From contig JALOQB010000010.1 in the NCBI GenBank assembly GCA_025453595.1, forward strand, positions 1 to 42,249: a DNA stretch of 42,249 bases, given 5' to 3'. Under the pieces are notes generated by a model. That model saw only the letters and a program-made list of their open reading frames with translations. It did not search any database and was not told where the DNA came from. Of the stretch, positions 33,231 through 42,068 are shown in pieces. Made by a program: the position numbers and the translations under genes. Source of the stretch: Polyangiaceae bacterium (lineage in GTDB: Bacteria > Myxococcota_A > Polyangia > Polyangiales > Polyangiaceae). Position 1 is the stretch's first letter. The number at the start of each line of letters is the position of its first letter.

Positions 33231-34645
33231 GCGAGCGCGCAACGAGCCGTCTGGCTATAACCGTGGCGCCAATGCGCTCCCTGCTCTGGCTTTCGATCCT
33301 GGCGTCCACCGCGCTGAGGCTGCTGCTGCTCTCGGCGGGTCCAGATCTGGACACGGACGCCTACGGGCATGCGATGGCAGGGCGCTTCCTGCTGGATACG
33401 CCGCTGGACCTGCGGATCCACTGGGTCTGGCTGCCGCTGTGGCATGCGGTGCATGGCGGGATCGCGGCGCTCGGCGGGGGCCTCCAGGAGGCGCGGCTGC
33501 TCAACATCGCGCTGGGGGCGCTGGCGCCGTGGCTGCTCGACCGCCTTCTGCGGGAGGCCACCGGGGATGGCTGGCTGGGGGCCGTCGGGGGCGCCTTGCT
33601 GGCGCTGTGGCCCCTGGGGCTGGGGCTGGGCCAGAGCGCGCAGCCAGAGCCGCTGTTCCAGGTGTTGCTGCTCGGGGCTTGCCTGTGCTGGGAGCGAGGG
33701 CGCCCCGGGTGGACCGGGGCGCTGCTCTCCTGCGCGGCGCTCTGCCGCTACGAGGCCTGGGTGCTGCCGCCGGTGTTCCTGGCGCTCGGGTGGCGTGGCG
33801 CCAGGGCACGAGCGTTGGCGTGGTTGCTGCCGGGGGCGACGCTGTGCGCCTGGTGCGTCGCGCACAGGGCGGCGACCGGGGAGTGGCTCCAGTTTCTTCG
33901 CTTGAACCAGGAATTTGCCCGGGAAGCCAGCCAGCGGCTGGGGTTCCCCTGGGGGCCCGAGCCGAGCCTGTGGAGGATGGCGCTCTGGTACCCGGTGCTG
34001 CAGCCTGCGTACGATCTCCAGGTCTTTGCCCCCTTGCCCTTCCTCGGGGCAGCGGTCGCCTGGCGCCGCCGGGGCGAGGGGCCCTTGCCAGGGGCCCTGG
34101 TGGCCACGAGCGCCGCGGTGCTGCTGTTCCTGTCGTACGGCTGGATGCGGCGCCTGAACCTGGGCCTCCCCCGGCACTTCTTCGCGCTTGTACCGCTGTA
34201 CGCGTCCCTGGCGGCGGCGGGGGCCCTGGCGCTGGCGCGTCGCCTGCAGGGTGCCTGGGCCACGAGGGCGCTCGGCGGGGTGCTGCTGCTGTTCCTGGTG
34301 GTGCGGACGGCGCCGGTGGCGAGGTGGACCTTCCACAGGAGCCGGGCCCACCTGCTACCGGAGCGAGCGGCCACCGCCGCGCTGCGTGGCGCCAGGTTGC
34401 AGGGGGCGGATCGTGTGGTGTGCGATCTGCCTGAGGTGGAGCTGCTGGCGAGGCTACCGAGAGGGCAGATGGTGCGGCGCCGCGCGTCGTCGCTGGGGCC
34501 CGGGGAGGCGGGCGGTCTGGCGCCGGGAGGGCGACTGTTCGTGGTGGCGAGGCCAGCCGAGGTGAGGGCGCTGCGCGGAGAGCTGGAGGTGCTGCAGGAG
34601 AGCGCCGAGGTGGTGGTGCTGGGGACCCGGGAGGCAGGGACGTAG
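33227..34645 (+). CDS. GT-C-type (family 39-like) membrane glycosyltransferase-like protein
   Basis: 472 residues from ATG 33227; ATG 33272 could be the true start. About ten membrane spans, with the first loop containing DLDTDAYGHAMAGRFLL and then HWVWLPLWH. An acidic motif followed by such a loop is the mark of polyprenyl-phosphate-sugar glycosyltransferases (PMT/ArnT class). The C-terminal soluble part (GADRVVCDLPEVELLARLP) is about 120 residues. It could add mannose or another sugar to a lipid or protein at the membrane. The overlap with lysR suggests co-transcription. The family is probable rather than sure. Confidence 0.65.
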   Translation: MSERATSRLAITVAPMRSLLWLSILASTALRLLLLSAGPDLDTDAYGHAMAGRFLLDTPLDLRIHWVWLPLWHAVHGGIAALGGGLQEARLLNIALGALAPWLLDRLLREATGDGWLGAVGGALLALWPLGLGLGQSAQPEPLFQVLLLGACLCWERGRPGWTGALLSCAALCRYEAWVLPPVFLALGWRGARARALAWLLPGATLCAWCVAHRAATGEWLQFLRLNQEFAREASQRLGFPWGPEPSLWRMALWYPVLQPAYDLQVFAPLPFLGAAVAWRRRGEGPLPGALVATSAAVLLFLSYGWMRRLNLGLPRHFFALVPLYASLAAAGALALARRLQGAWATRALGGVLLLFLVVRTAPVARWTFHRSRAHLLPERAATAALRGARLQGADRVVCDLPEVELLARLPRGQMVRRRASSLGPGEAGGLAPGGRLFVVARPAEVRALRGELEVLQESAEVVVLGTREAGT

Positions 34646-34648
34646 CGC

Positions 34649-35314
34649 TCAGGGGGTGCGCCGAGGGGCCTCGCGGCGCGGCTTCTTCAGGGCCCCGTGG
34701 AGCACGAGGTCGGCCATCTTCTCTGCATCGGCGCGCTCGAAGGTGCTGTTGTCCAGGAAGACGCTGTGCACGAGGGGGCCAAAGATGGCGAGCAGGAGGA
34801 GCCGCAGGTCGCAATCGGGCTCGAGCTCGCCGCGGGCGATGGCGCGCTGGAGCAGGATGCGGGGGCCGTGCTCTCCGTCCCGCCGCATGCGGTCCGCGAT
34901 GGCGTTCATCTCCGGGGAGTGGCGCTCGCTCATCATCATGCGAAAGATGCCCTTGCCCCGGGGTTCGCTCATGAAGCGAGCCGCGTTGAAGAGCAGCTCG
35001 ACCAGGTCATCGCGCAGGTTGCCCAGGTCCGGCGGGGCGCCGAAGCCCGCGGTCTGGAGCCGCATCGCCGCCACGATGAGGTCTTCCTTGGTGGGGTAGC
35101 GGCGGTAGATGGTGGTCTTGTTGACGCCGGCGCGCTCGGCGATGCGCTCGATGTTGAGCGCGGCGATCCCCACGGAGGCGAGCTCGTCGATGGTGGCCTC
35201 GAGCACGGCCTGCACCACGGCCTCCCCCCGGGCGCGCCCCTCGCTGGCCTCGGGGGCGGGGCGCTTCTTCGGGGCGGGGCGGCGACGGGGCCCGCGGGTT
35301 GGTTCGTTCACCAT
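34649..35314 (-). CDS. TetR-family repressor, likely GCAAC-N5-GTTGC binder
   Basis: 221 residues. A basic Pro/Arg-rich N-terminus (1-30) precedes the TetR helix-turn-helix (IERIAERAGVNKTTIYRRYP, then TKEDLIVAAM). The ligand domain is helical, with 'SEPRGKGIFRMMMSE' and 'LLLAIFGPLVHSVFL', as in the TetR C11/C16 groups. A copy of the palindrome GCAAC-ATGAA-GTTGC lies 66 bases upstream. Two more copies lie before the RND remnant and before the 36607-37089 gene, so this protein is the natural candidate regulator. The ligand is unknown; a pump substrate would be expected from the remnant. Confidence 0.9.
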   Translation of the reverse strand: MVNEPTRGPRRRPAPKKRPAPEASEGRARGEAVVQAVLEATIDELASVGIAALNIERIAERAGVNKTTIYRRYPTKEDLIVAAMRLQTAGFGAPPDLGNLRDDLVELLFNAARFMSEPRGKGIFRMMMSERHSPEMNAIADRMRRDGEHGPRILLQRAIARGELEPDCDLRLLLLAIFGPLVHSVFLDNSTFERADAEKMADLVLHGALKKPRREAPRRTP

Positions 35315-35380
35315 GGCTGGGCCCCTGACCTTAAGCAGCTTTGCCGCGGGGATCCAGCGGGACCGCGGGGCGGGCCAATG

Positions 35381-35395
35381 GCAACATGAAGTTGC
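35381..35395. promoter_or_regulatory. Operator copy 1 (GCAAC-ATGAA-GTTGC), tetR promoter
   Basis: Fifteen-base inverted repeat in the AT-rich divergent region between tetR and the RND remnant. It has the same arms as the copies at 35481 and 37158. It lies exactly 100 bp from copy 2. Confidence 0.8.
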
Positions 35396-35480
35396 AATTT
35401 ACGCTCATCGACGGATCCGTGCTGCGCACGTTCCTGAATTGTGAAGAAACATCAGGTCTCCCAGGAAGGCCGACGTAATA

Positions 35481-35495
35481 GCAACAATTTGTTGC
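35481..35495. promoter_or_regulatory. Operator copy 2 (GCAAC-AATTT-GTTGC), RND-remnant promoter
   Basis: Inside this copy the longer GCAACAA-T-TTGTTGC is a perfect palindrome. It is preceded by ATA, as is copy 3. It lies 35 bases before ATG 35530 and 69 bases before the remaining RND coding sequence. Confidence 0.85.
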
Positions 35496-35563
35496 GATAA
35501 AGGGAAGGGCACCCTACACCAGGGTCACCATGGGAAGAGAAGCGAAGAACCGGGGAGGCGGGC

Positions 35564-36143
35564 GTGATCCGGACCGGCCTCTCCGCCGTCACCGAGCACC
35601 TGGTGCTGGGGGCGATCTTCGCGGCGCTCATCGTGCTGCTCTTTCTTGGCGACCTGCGGAGCACGGTGATCTCGGCGCTGGCGATCCCCATCTCGGTCGC
35701 TCCTCCTCTTCGGGCAGAGCCTCAACCTGTTCTCCGCCCTCGGGTTGCTCGTCCTCTTCGGCGTCGTCAAGAAGAACGCCATCCTCCAGATCGATCACAC
35801 CAACCACCTGCGCTCCGTGGGCATGGGGCGCTTCGAGGCGATCGTCGAGGCCAACCGGGACCGGCTTCGCCCCATCCTCATGACCACCCTGGCCTTCGTC
35901 GCCGGCATGATCCCCCTGGTCACTTCCCGCGGGGTCGGCGCCGGGTTCAACCAGAGCACCGCCGCCATCGTCCTCGGGGGTCAGTCCCTGTCGCTGCTGC
36001 TCACCCTGCTCGCCGTCCCCGTGATCTACTCCCTGCTCGACGATGTCTCGCTCTGGCTCCGTCGCTCGCGCCAGGGCGCCACCGATCGCGGCGAGCAAGA
36101 GCTGGAGCACATGCTCCGCGAGGGCCCGCCGGTCGAGGGCTGA
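35564..36143 (+). pseudogene. RND efflux transporter remnant (internally deleted and frameshifted)
   Basis: Two pieces of an RND pump survive. Bases 35564-35698 encode IRTGLSAVTEHLVLGAIFAA, LIVLLFLGDLRS and [11 protein letters not shown], the second membrane helix region near residue 330-370 of a normal pump. Then the frame changes and 35699-36143 encode [39 protein letters not shown] and a final helix, matching the last 150 residues (about 890-1040). The N-terminal third and about 500 residues in the middle are missing. An intact operator still stands in front of it. The pump cannot function; the gene is a deletion remnant. Confidence 0.85.
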
Positions 36144-36192
36144 GGCGGACCGCGGGAGGCCCCCTCGGCCTCCCCCGCGGCCGGCCCGGCGC

Positions 36193-36525
36193 TCACCCGG
36201 TGCGGGGAGCCCCTTCACCCCTCAGCTTGCGGTCAAACCAGAACGCGCCGAGGGGGGCGAGGGACGCGAGGAACGCGGTCAAGCTCTTGCGCCAGGGCCA
36301 CCCGTCCTCGACCGCCACCCGGAGCAGCGTCACCGCGAACAGCACGAACAGGCCGCCGTGCACGCGCCCCAGCACCCGCACCAGCGTCGGATCCCCCATC
36401 CAGTACTTCATGGGCATCGCGACCCCCAGGAGCAGCAGGTACGAGACCCCCTCCAGCAGGCTGACGATGCGGAACTGCCCAAGCTCGGAGGTCCAGGAAG
36501 ATTTCGTTGTCATGTCGTGGCTCAT
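36193..36525 (-). CDS. DUF3817 family membrane protein
   Basis: 110 residues. The motif FRIVSLLEGVSYLLLLGVAM, then PMKYWMGDPTLVRVLGRVHG and LAPLGAFWFDRKL, is the DUF3817 (YdzA-like) pattern with about three membrane spans. Members are small integral membrane proteins of unknown function. It is the second gene of a leftward pair behind 36607-37089 (81-bp gap), whose promoter carries operator copy 3. ATG 36525 or 36513 may be the start. Confidence 0.88.
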   Translation of the reverse strand: MSHDMTTKSSWTSELGQFRIVSLLEGVSYLLLLGVAMPMKYWMGDPTLVRVLGRVHGGLFVLFAVTLLRVAVEDGWPWRKSLTAFLASLAPLGAFWFDRKLRGEGAPRTG

Positions 36526-36606
36526 CGACGCCGGTGCCAGCGCCCGGCGGTTGCAGTGGATGGATGTAGCGCGGGCGCCCCCGTGGCGCTCGCCCCCCTG
36601 GTTCGC

Positions 36607-37089
36607 TCAGATCCCCCGGAAGAACGCCCGGCCGTAGGGCATCCAGGGCCAGGGTATCGCCAGCGCCACCAGCAGCAGCCAGAGCAAGACCCCGCGGCTC
36701 ATGATCCGGAACCGCGCCTCGTCCGAGCTCGCCTTCTTGCTCCGGCCCCTCGCCGCGTGGGCCACCAGGAAGCTCAGGATCATCAGGCACGGGTGCAGAA
36801 GGCCAAAAAAGAGCACCGTGGGGGTGGCCCCCGCGGCCCGCAGACCCCCCGCGAAGACCGCCTCGCCGAAGGGGCTCAGCACCAGGTAAAGCAGAAGACC
36901 CACCACCAGCTGCAGATCGACGCACAGCACCAGCGTCACCGCCAGCCGCTCGTCCAGGAAGGACCACCGGCGCCCCGCTCGCCACCCGTGCAGCGACGCT
37001 GCCCCCGACAGCAGCCCCGCCGCAAGCAACCCCCACCGCAGGTACGAGTGGATCGTGATCACGAACTCATACGCCAGCTGTCGTTGCAT
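36607..37089 (-). CDS. Membrane protein under the GCAAC-N5-GTTGC operator
   Basis: 160 residues from ATG 37089 (ATG 37122 is possible). Four to five membrane spans: FVITIHSYLRWGLLAAGLLS, LAVTLVLCVDLQLVVGLLLY, VLFFGLLHPCLMILSFLVAH and LLWLLLVALAIPWPW. 'HSYLRW', 'D-LQ-VGLLLY' and 'HP' are spaced as in cytochrome-b561-like or CtaG-like helices, and the two His could be ligands, but I do not claim haem. It is the first gene of the operon with DUF3817. Confidence 0.75.
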   Translation of the reverse strand: MQRQLAYEFVITIHSYLRWGLLAAGLLSGAASLHGWRAGRRWSFLDERLAVTLVLCVDLQLVVGLLLYLVLSPFGEAVFAGGLRAAGATPTVLFFGLLHPCLMILSFLVAHAARGRSKKASSDEARFRIMSRGVLLWLLLVALAIPWPWMPYGRAFFRGI

Positions 37090-37157
37090 CAGGTCAACCC
37101 CGAGTTGCGGAATGCAGCCCATCAACCCAGGACTTTTTGCACACTCAGCGGGATATA

Positions 37158-37172
37158 GCAACAAAAAGTTGC
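37158..37172. promoter_or_regulatory. Operator copy 3 (GCAAC-AAAAA-GTTGC), membrane-operon promoter
   Basis: On the minus strand the operator is directly followed by TATATC, a good -10 candidate (37152-37157), so a bound repressor would block the -35/-10 region. The start codon at 37089 is about 60 bases downstream. Arms are identical to copies 1 and 2. Confidence 0.85.
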
Positions 37173-37188
37173 GAAGACGGCGGCCCCC

Positions 37189-37719
37189 TCAGGGGCGCGC
37201 CGCGCGGCGCAGGATGAACTCACGGTCGTTCCAGGAGCCGACCGGGTAGTCGTACTCGCCGACCTTGACGAACCCCTGGTTGGTGTAGAGCCTCTGGGCC
37301 CGCAGGTTGCCGCTCCAGACGCCGATCCAGAGGGGGCCGTGGGCGCGGCGCTCCAGCCATGCGAGGGCCTGCTTGAGCATGGCGAGGCCCAGCCCCTGGC
37401 CCTGCGCCGTGCGGTCCAGGTAGAGGCGCTTCAGCTCTCCGTGGTCGGGAGAAACCTCCGGGTGCGGGAGCCCGCAGGGCCCTGCCTCGGCGAAGGCCAC
37501 CAGCGCGCCGTCGCGCTCGGCCACGAGCCACCAGCGGGACGGGTCCGAGAGGCTGCGCCGGAGGACCTCCGGGTCGTACGATTTCTCGAGGAACACGGCG
37601 AGATCCGCCTCGGGGTAGGGGATCTGGAAGCCGTGGACGAAGGTGTCGAGGAAGGTCTGCCGGGCCAGGGCCGCGAGCGGCACGGCGTCCGCAGGGACAG
37701 CAGGGCGGAGGGTGATCAC
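37189..37719 (-). CDS. GNAT-family N-acetyltransferase
   Basis: 176 residues from GTG 37719 (VITLRPAVPADAVPLAALAR); an ATG at 37815 would add a basic non-conserved extension and overlap the upstream gene. Acetyl-CoA motif A is LKRLYLDRTAQGQGLGLAML (R/Q-x-x-G-x-G), motif B is NLRAQRLYTNQGFVKVGEYD. The 'ARQTFLDTFV' and 'FLEKSYDPEVL' segments are like those of small-molecule and peptide N-acetyltransferases. The acceptor is unknown. It runs in the same direction as the giant HEAT gene upstream, with a 49-bp gap. Confidence 0.9.
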   Translation of the reverse strand: MITLRPAVPADAVPLAALARQTFLDTFVHGFQIPYPEADLAVFLEKSYDPEVLRRSLSDPSRWWLVAERDGALVAFAEAGPCGLPHPEVSPDHGELKRLYLDRTAQGQGLGLAMLKQALAWLERRAHGPLWIGVWSGNLRAQRLYTNQGFVKVGEYDYPVGSWNDREFILRRAARP

Positions 37720-37768
37720 GGCGCTGGCGTAGCACAGCTCCCCTGCCCCCGAGGAGGTCCCAGGCCGG

Positions 37769-40700
37769 TCAGCCCCGGAGCCTGAGGAGCGCCGCTTCCA
37801 GCCGGCGCGCTTCATCGGGGCGGGCCCGCGCCCGGGCCCGCTCGACCCACGGGATCGCGTCCTCGCGCAGCAGCAGGAGCCCGCGCAGGGCCTCCTCGCG
37901 CACCCACGCGGTCGGATCGAGGAGCAAGGCGACCACCCGGGGGAGCGACGGGAGATCCTTGCCGTGGCAGAGCGAACGGATCGCCATCCGGCGGGAAGCA
38001 GGCGCCGGATCGTCGAGGAAGCTGCGGGCAGCGAGCAGCGCGTCCTCCGGGGGCAGGGTCTTGCGGATCAGCCGCAGCGCGTGGTGGCGGACCCGCGGGG
38101 GACCGTGCTCGGCGCGCTCCAGGACCAGCGCGCGCCAGCCCTCCTCGGGCCGCTCGGCGAGGCGCGACAGGGCCTCGCGCGCTGCGTTCACGTCCTTCCC
38201 TCGCGCGGCGGCAAGCCAGGCGGCGCGTTGTCCATCCTCCGCGGCATGGAAGGACCGCGCCGGCACCGCTCGCGGGGCGGTCCACAGGCGCGCCCGGGCC
38301 TCCTGCAGGGCCCTGCGATCAGCAGGCTCCAGGGGCCCTGTCCCCGGCGCTTCGAGGCGCTGCCTGCGGTCGCGCAGCGCCTGCTGCGTGGCCCTGGAGA
38401 GCTGCTCCCAGCGCTCCTGGAGCGCCAGGAGGAGCGCGGCCAGGGGGCCTCGATCCTGGTCCCGGAGAACGCCCAGCAGGTTCTCCAGGCGCCCCGTCTC
38501 CGCCCGGGCCAGCGCGCCCTCCAGCTCCTCCGGGGTCAAGGCCAGAGCGACACCCCGGAGGTCCAGGTCCGAGGGCCCCTGCTCCCCGCGCAGCCACGAG
38601 GAGAACAGGTCAAGGCGCGCCTCGTGAGGGCGCAGCCCCGGGGGACGGTGCGCCCGCGGCGCCGGGCGACCGGGGGGCTCCGGGAACCACCCGGTGACGC
38701 CGATGGGCTGCAGCTGCTCCATCCAGTCCAGCCCCGCCTTGCGCACCGCAGGCGTGGGCCAGGCCGCCGGGAGCTCCTGGATCAACCAGCGCAGCGCGGC
38801 CCTGCGCTGCTCCGGCGAGATCGTCCCCTGCAGCGCCTGCAGCGGGCCCGGACCGTGGGCTCGCAGGGCGTCCGTCAGCGCCGCCACCTGCTCCTTGCTC
38901 AGCGCCGCCGGGGGCGAGGGGCGCGCCGGGGACCCGAAGGCATCCGCGAGGATCTGGCGCCGCACCTCCGCCGGGTTCCGGACCGCCCCCACGCCGTCCA
39001 GCGCACGCTCCACGTCGACCCTGGACAGCACCAGACCGCAGCCTTGCAGCATCCCCAGCGGCGAGCGGGCCAGCCCGGGGAGCCCGTCCAGGTGGCGCCG
39101 CACCAGCTCCCCGAGCTCCAGCCGCGCCGCTGAATCCATGCCCAGCAACAGCGCTTCCAACAGCGGAAACAGCTCGGCGCGGCGCCCTCGCGGGCTCTCC
39201 TCGAAGGCCGCCAGCAGCCCCGCCCGCGCTCGCCCGATCAGCTCCAGCTCCGCGGCGCCCGGGGCCCGCAGGATCGCCTGGAGCAGCGGCACCGCCCTCG
39301 GATCCCGGTGCACCTGGATCCAGGAGAGCCAGGCCCCCAGGAAAGTCCGGAGCTTCTCCACATGCGCCGCCTCCAGCGCGCGGGGCCAACGGGCCAGGGC
39401 GGCCTGGACGCGCTCCGGGCTCCACCCCTCGAAGTACAGGGCGTCCACCGCAAGCTGGAACGGGTCCGGCCCCTCCGCCGGCTCCGTGGCGTCAGGCTCC
39501 GCCGGGAGCGCGGGGGCGAGGGACGCGGCCCGCAGCTCCGGATCAAGGTCTGAAATGACACCACCCAACAGGGAAATTTCCCCGCGAACCAGGGCCTCCA
39601 GGAGCCACCGAGACCAGGGGTGCTGGTGCCTGACCAGGCGACGCACGAGCCCCACCGGGACCGCCCCCAGCGCCCCGATCAGCAGGCGACAGCGCCGCTC
39701 GTCGCCGCCTGCCTCGCGCAGGGCCCCGAGCAGCGCCGCGCGTGCCCCCTCGCCCAGCGCTTGTTCGAGGGCCTTCCCCAGCGAGGCCCGCAGCCCGGGG
39801 TTGTCGTGGCGCCCGAGCCAGCCAACGATCGCCGCGCTCGCCTGCGGCGCTGGTACGCGCTCGAGGGCCGCGGCGCCGGCCTTCTTGAGGTTCATGGTGC
39901 GGTGCTCCAGGCAGGCCAGGGCCACGGGCACGGCGGCCGGGAGCTTCGAGGCAGCGAGGGCCTCCAGGCAGGCCCGGAGGGTCCGCTCTTCCCCCCCCTC
40001 GGCGCCGCGACGGAGCTCCGTCGCCAGCCAGGGGGCGCCCCCGCGTGCCAGGAGCCTCGCCCCGAGCTTCGCGGTGTCCGGATCCTTGCTGCCCAGGGCC
40101 TCGGCGCCGCACGCAGGCAGCAGCGGGTGCGGCTCCAGGGCGAGCAGGGTCCGCAGGATGCCGGCGCGGAGCGCGTCCGGAGGGTCCTCGCGCAGCAGCT
40201 CAAGGAGCAGCTCCGGCAGGAGCCGACGCCCCGGGGCGAGCAGGCAGCGGGGGCGCTCGTGGCGCAGGCGCCAGCGCGCTTCCATGGCCTCGAAGGCCTG
40301 CACGCAGGGCGCCGGGAGCTGCCATCGCTCCTCACCGCCGACCCGGTCCCCATCGGGCTCCGGGGCAGCCGGGGCCCGGGGCTGGGCGACCGCCTCCACC
40401 AGCGCGGACCGCAGGCCCTGGCGCAGGGTCGGCAGCGAGGCCGGGGTGGCGACCCGGGTGAGCGCGATCAGGCTGCTGCTCAGCTCCTCTGTCCCTCCCC
40501 CCAGCCAGAGCCGATCCCGGGCCTCCTCGGGCATCTCCGGCGCCAGCGATCCGCGCACCTTGCCCGTGAGCCACGCTGGCCTGGCCCTGGCGAGCAAGGG
40601 GCCCCGCTCGCCCCCCGGCGTGAGCTGCCAGAGCAGCCGGAACCTGCCCTCCTCCAGCGGGTCCGGCGAGGACTCGAGCCAGCGGCGGGTCTCCTCGCCC

Positions 40701-42001
40701 CCGACAGCATGAAGAAGTTCCATACATTCCACGGAAGCGTCCCGGAGGCGGGCGAGGGCCAGGGATTCGATGGCGGCGAGGGGGGCGTCGTGCCGATCGA
40801 TGGCGAGGGACCGGAGGAGGCGCAGCGCGAGGGAGAGCACGGCCGGGCGGCGGGCACCGCGGGCGACCCGCAGGAGCAGCTCGAACAGGCCCCGAGGCGG
40901 CCGGGGGGAGCGAAGCCAGGCGGCGATCAGGGGGGCCAGGTGGAGCCAGTCCGGGTCGTCGGGGGCGAGGGCGGAAAACACCTCGACGAGCCCGCGTCGA
41001 GCGACAAACAGCAGACCGGCGGCCGACTCGGGGGCGCAAGGGACACCGAGGGCGAGGAGCTCGAGCACCGAGAGCGCGCGGTCCCCCTTGAGGAAAACCC
41101 CCCGGTGGTGGAGCTCGATGAGCGCCTGGAGCACCAGGGGCCCGAGGCCCGCCGGGTCCTGCAGGGCGGCCTCCAGCAAGGGATCGAGGTGCCTCTCGTC
41201 GCCGAGCCTGCCGGCCCACCGGACGGCGGAGCGACGCCGCTCCAGCGAGGGAGAGGAGAGCCACGCCAAGGCAGGGGCCAGGCCCCGGATGCCAGCGGCC
41301 TCCGCGGCCGCGAGGGCCACCGCGTCGACCCCCGACTGGAGGCCCGCGTCGAGCAGGCGCTCGGGGATCGAGAAGACCGAGGCCCAGGGGGAGGCGAGGG
41401 CGCGAAACGAGGCCTCCTGGAGCCAGCTCGCGGGCGAGGCCAGCAGCTCCAGCAGCAGCCGGTGGGCCTCGTCGGCGGAGGCATGCCCCTGGGTCACGAC
41501 GCTGCGCAGCGCCTCCAGCGCATGCTCGCCGGGGGTCGGCTCGCCGGTGGCCAGCAGGGCCCGCAGCGTGGCCATGGGCCCCGGTGCGCGAAGGACGTCC
41601 AGGCCCTCCAGGAGCAGGTGCCAGGGGAGTGAATTGTCCAGAACTTCTCCATATCGCCCCGGCTCGACCAGCAGGGACAGGCGGGCCCAGGAGAGGCGGC
41701 AGAGGGCGGGGAGCGCGGCGAGGTGCCAGGGCGGGAGCCGGGGCGAGGGCAGCCAGGGCCAGGCCCGGAGCAGCAGGTCGCACTGGACGGCATGGAGCTC
41801 GGGGGAGGCCAGCGCGAGCGGGATCCGGGCGGCGACGGAGCGCAGCTCCTCGATGGATCGAGCCGCATCGAGGTCTTGTTCCAGGGAGAACCAGCGGGAA
41901 CGCTCCTCGACGAGCGAGGGGGAGAGCAGGGCAGACGACGGCGATGACAAGGGGAACCTCGGGCAACAGGGGCGACGCCTCGCCGCAAGGGGGGGAGGCA
42001 T
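37769..42001 (-). CDS. Giant HEAT-like helical repeat protein (about 1,410 residues)
   Basis: The longest gene in the window. The sequence is Leu/Ala/Arg/Glu-rich amphipathic helix pairs almost throughout. HEAT-like repeats are clearest in the C-terminal 120 residues (VRHHALRLIRKTLPPEDALL, PASRRMAIRSLCHGKDLPSL, AWVREEALRGLLLLREDAIP) and in the 230-300 and 560-720 regions. There is no signal peptide, membrane span or catalytic motif, so it is probably a large cytoplasmic scaffold. ATG 42001 is uncertain; a TTG about 18 codons further in follows GAGG. Proteins of this size and type are typical of myxobacteria. The function is unknown. Confidence 0.82.
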   Translation of the reverse strand: MPPPLAARRRPCCPRFPLSSPSSALLSPSLVEERSRWFSLEQDLDAARSIEELRSVAARIPLALASPELHAVQCDLLLRAWPWLPSPRLPPWHLAALPALCRLSWARLSLLVEPGRYGEVLDNSLPWHLLLEGLDVLRAPGPMATLRALLATGEPTPGEHALEALRSVVTQGHASADEAHRLLLELLASPASWLQEASFRALASPWASVFSIPERLLDAGLQSGVDAVALAAAEAAGIRGLAPALAWLSSPSLERRRSAVRWAGRLGDERHLDPLLEAALQDPAGLGPLVLQALIELHHRGVFLKGDRALSVLELLALGVPCAPESAAGLLFVARRGLVEVFSALAPDDPDWLHLAPLIAAWLRSPRPPRGLFELLLRVARGARRPAVLSLALRLLRSLAIDRHDAPLAAIESLALARLRDASVECMELLHAVGGEETRRWLESSPDPLEEGRFRLLWQLTPGGERGPLLARARPAWLTGKVRGSLAPEMPEEARDRLWLGGGTEELSSSLIALTRVATPASLPTLRQGLRSALVEAVAQPRAPAAPEPDGDRVGGEERWQLPAPCVQAFEAMEARWRLRHERPRCLLAPGRRLLPELLLELLREDPPDALRAGILRTLLALEPHPLLPACGAEALGSKDPDTAKLGARLLARGGAPWLATELRRGAEGGEERTLRACLEALAASKLPAAVPVALACLEHRTMNLKKAGAAALERVPAPQASAAIVGWLGRHDNPGLRASLGKALEQALGEGARAALLGALREAGGDERRCRLLIGALGAVPVGLVRRLVRHQHPWSRWLLEALVRGEISLLGGVISDLDPELRAASLAPALPAEPDATEPAEGPDPFQLAVDALYFEGWSPERVQAALARWPRALEAAHVEKLRTFLGAWLSWIQVHRDPRAVPLLQAILRAPGAAELELIGRARAGLLAAFEESPRGRRAELFPLLEALLLGMDSAARLELGELVRRHLDGLPGLARSPLGMLQGCGLVLSRVDVERALDGVGAVRNPAEVRRQILADAFGSPARPSPPAALSKEQVAALTDALRAHGPGPLQALQGTISPEQRRAALRWLIQELPAAWPTPAVRKAGLDWMEQLQPIGVTGWFPEPPGRPAPRAHRPPGLRPHEARLDLFSSWLRGEQGPSDLDLRGVALALTPEELEGALARAETGRLENLLGVLRDQDRGPLAALLLALQERWEQLSRATQQALRDRRQRLEAPGTGPLEPADRRALQEARARLWTAPRAVPARSFHAAEDGQRAAWLAAARGKDVNAAREALSRLAERPEEGWRALVLERAEHGPPRVRHHALRLIRKTLPPEDALLAARSFLDDPAPASRRMAIRSLCHGKDLPSLPRVVALLLDPTAWVREEALRGLLLLREDAIPWVERARARARPDEARRLEAALLRLRG

Positions 42002-42068
42002 CCGGGAAGGGGACCTGTTCAGCCGAGGACGTTCATGAGGCCAGAGGGTGCCACGGCCCGGTCACCCG

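Noticed and set aside
37964..40712. Long plus-strand open frames opposite the giant HEAT gene
   Set aside because: They are the usual shadow frames of a high-GC gene, rich in Arg/Gly/Gln/Pro, and lack family motifs.
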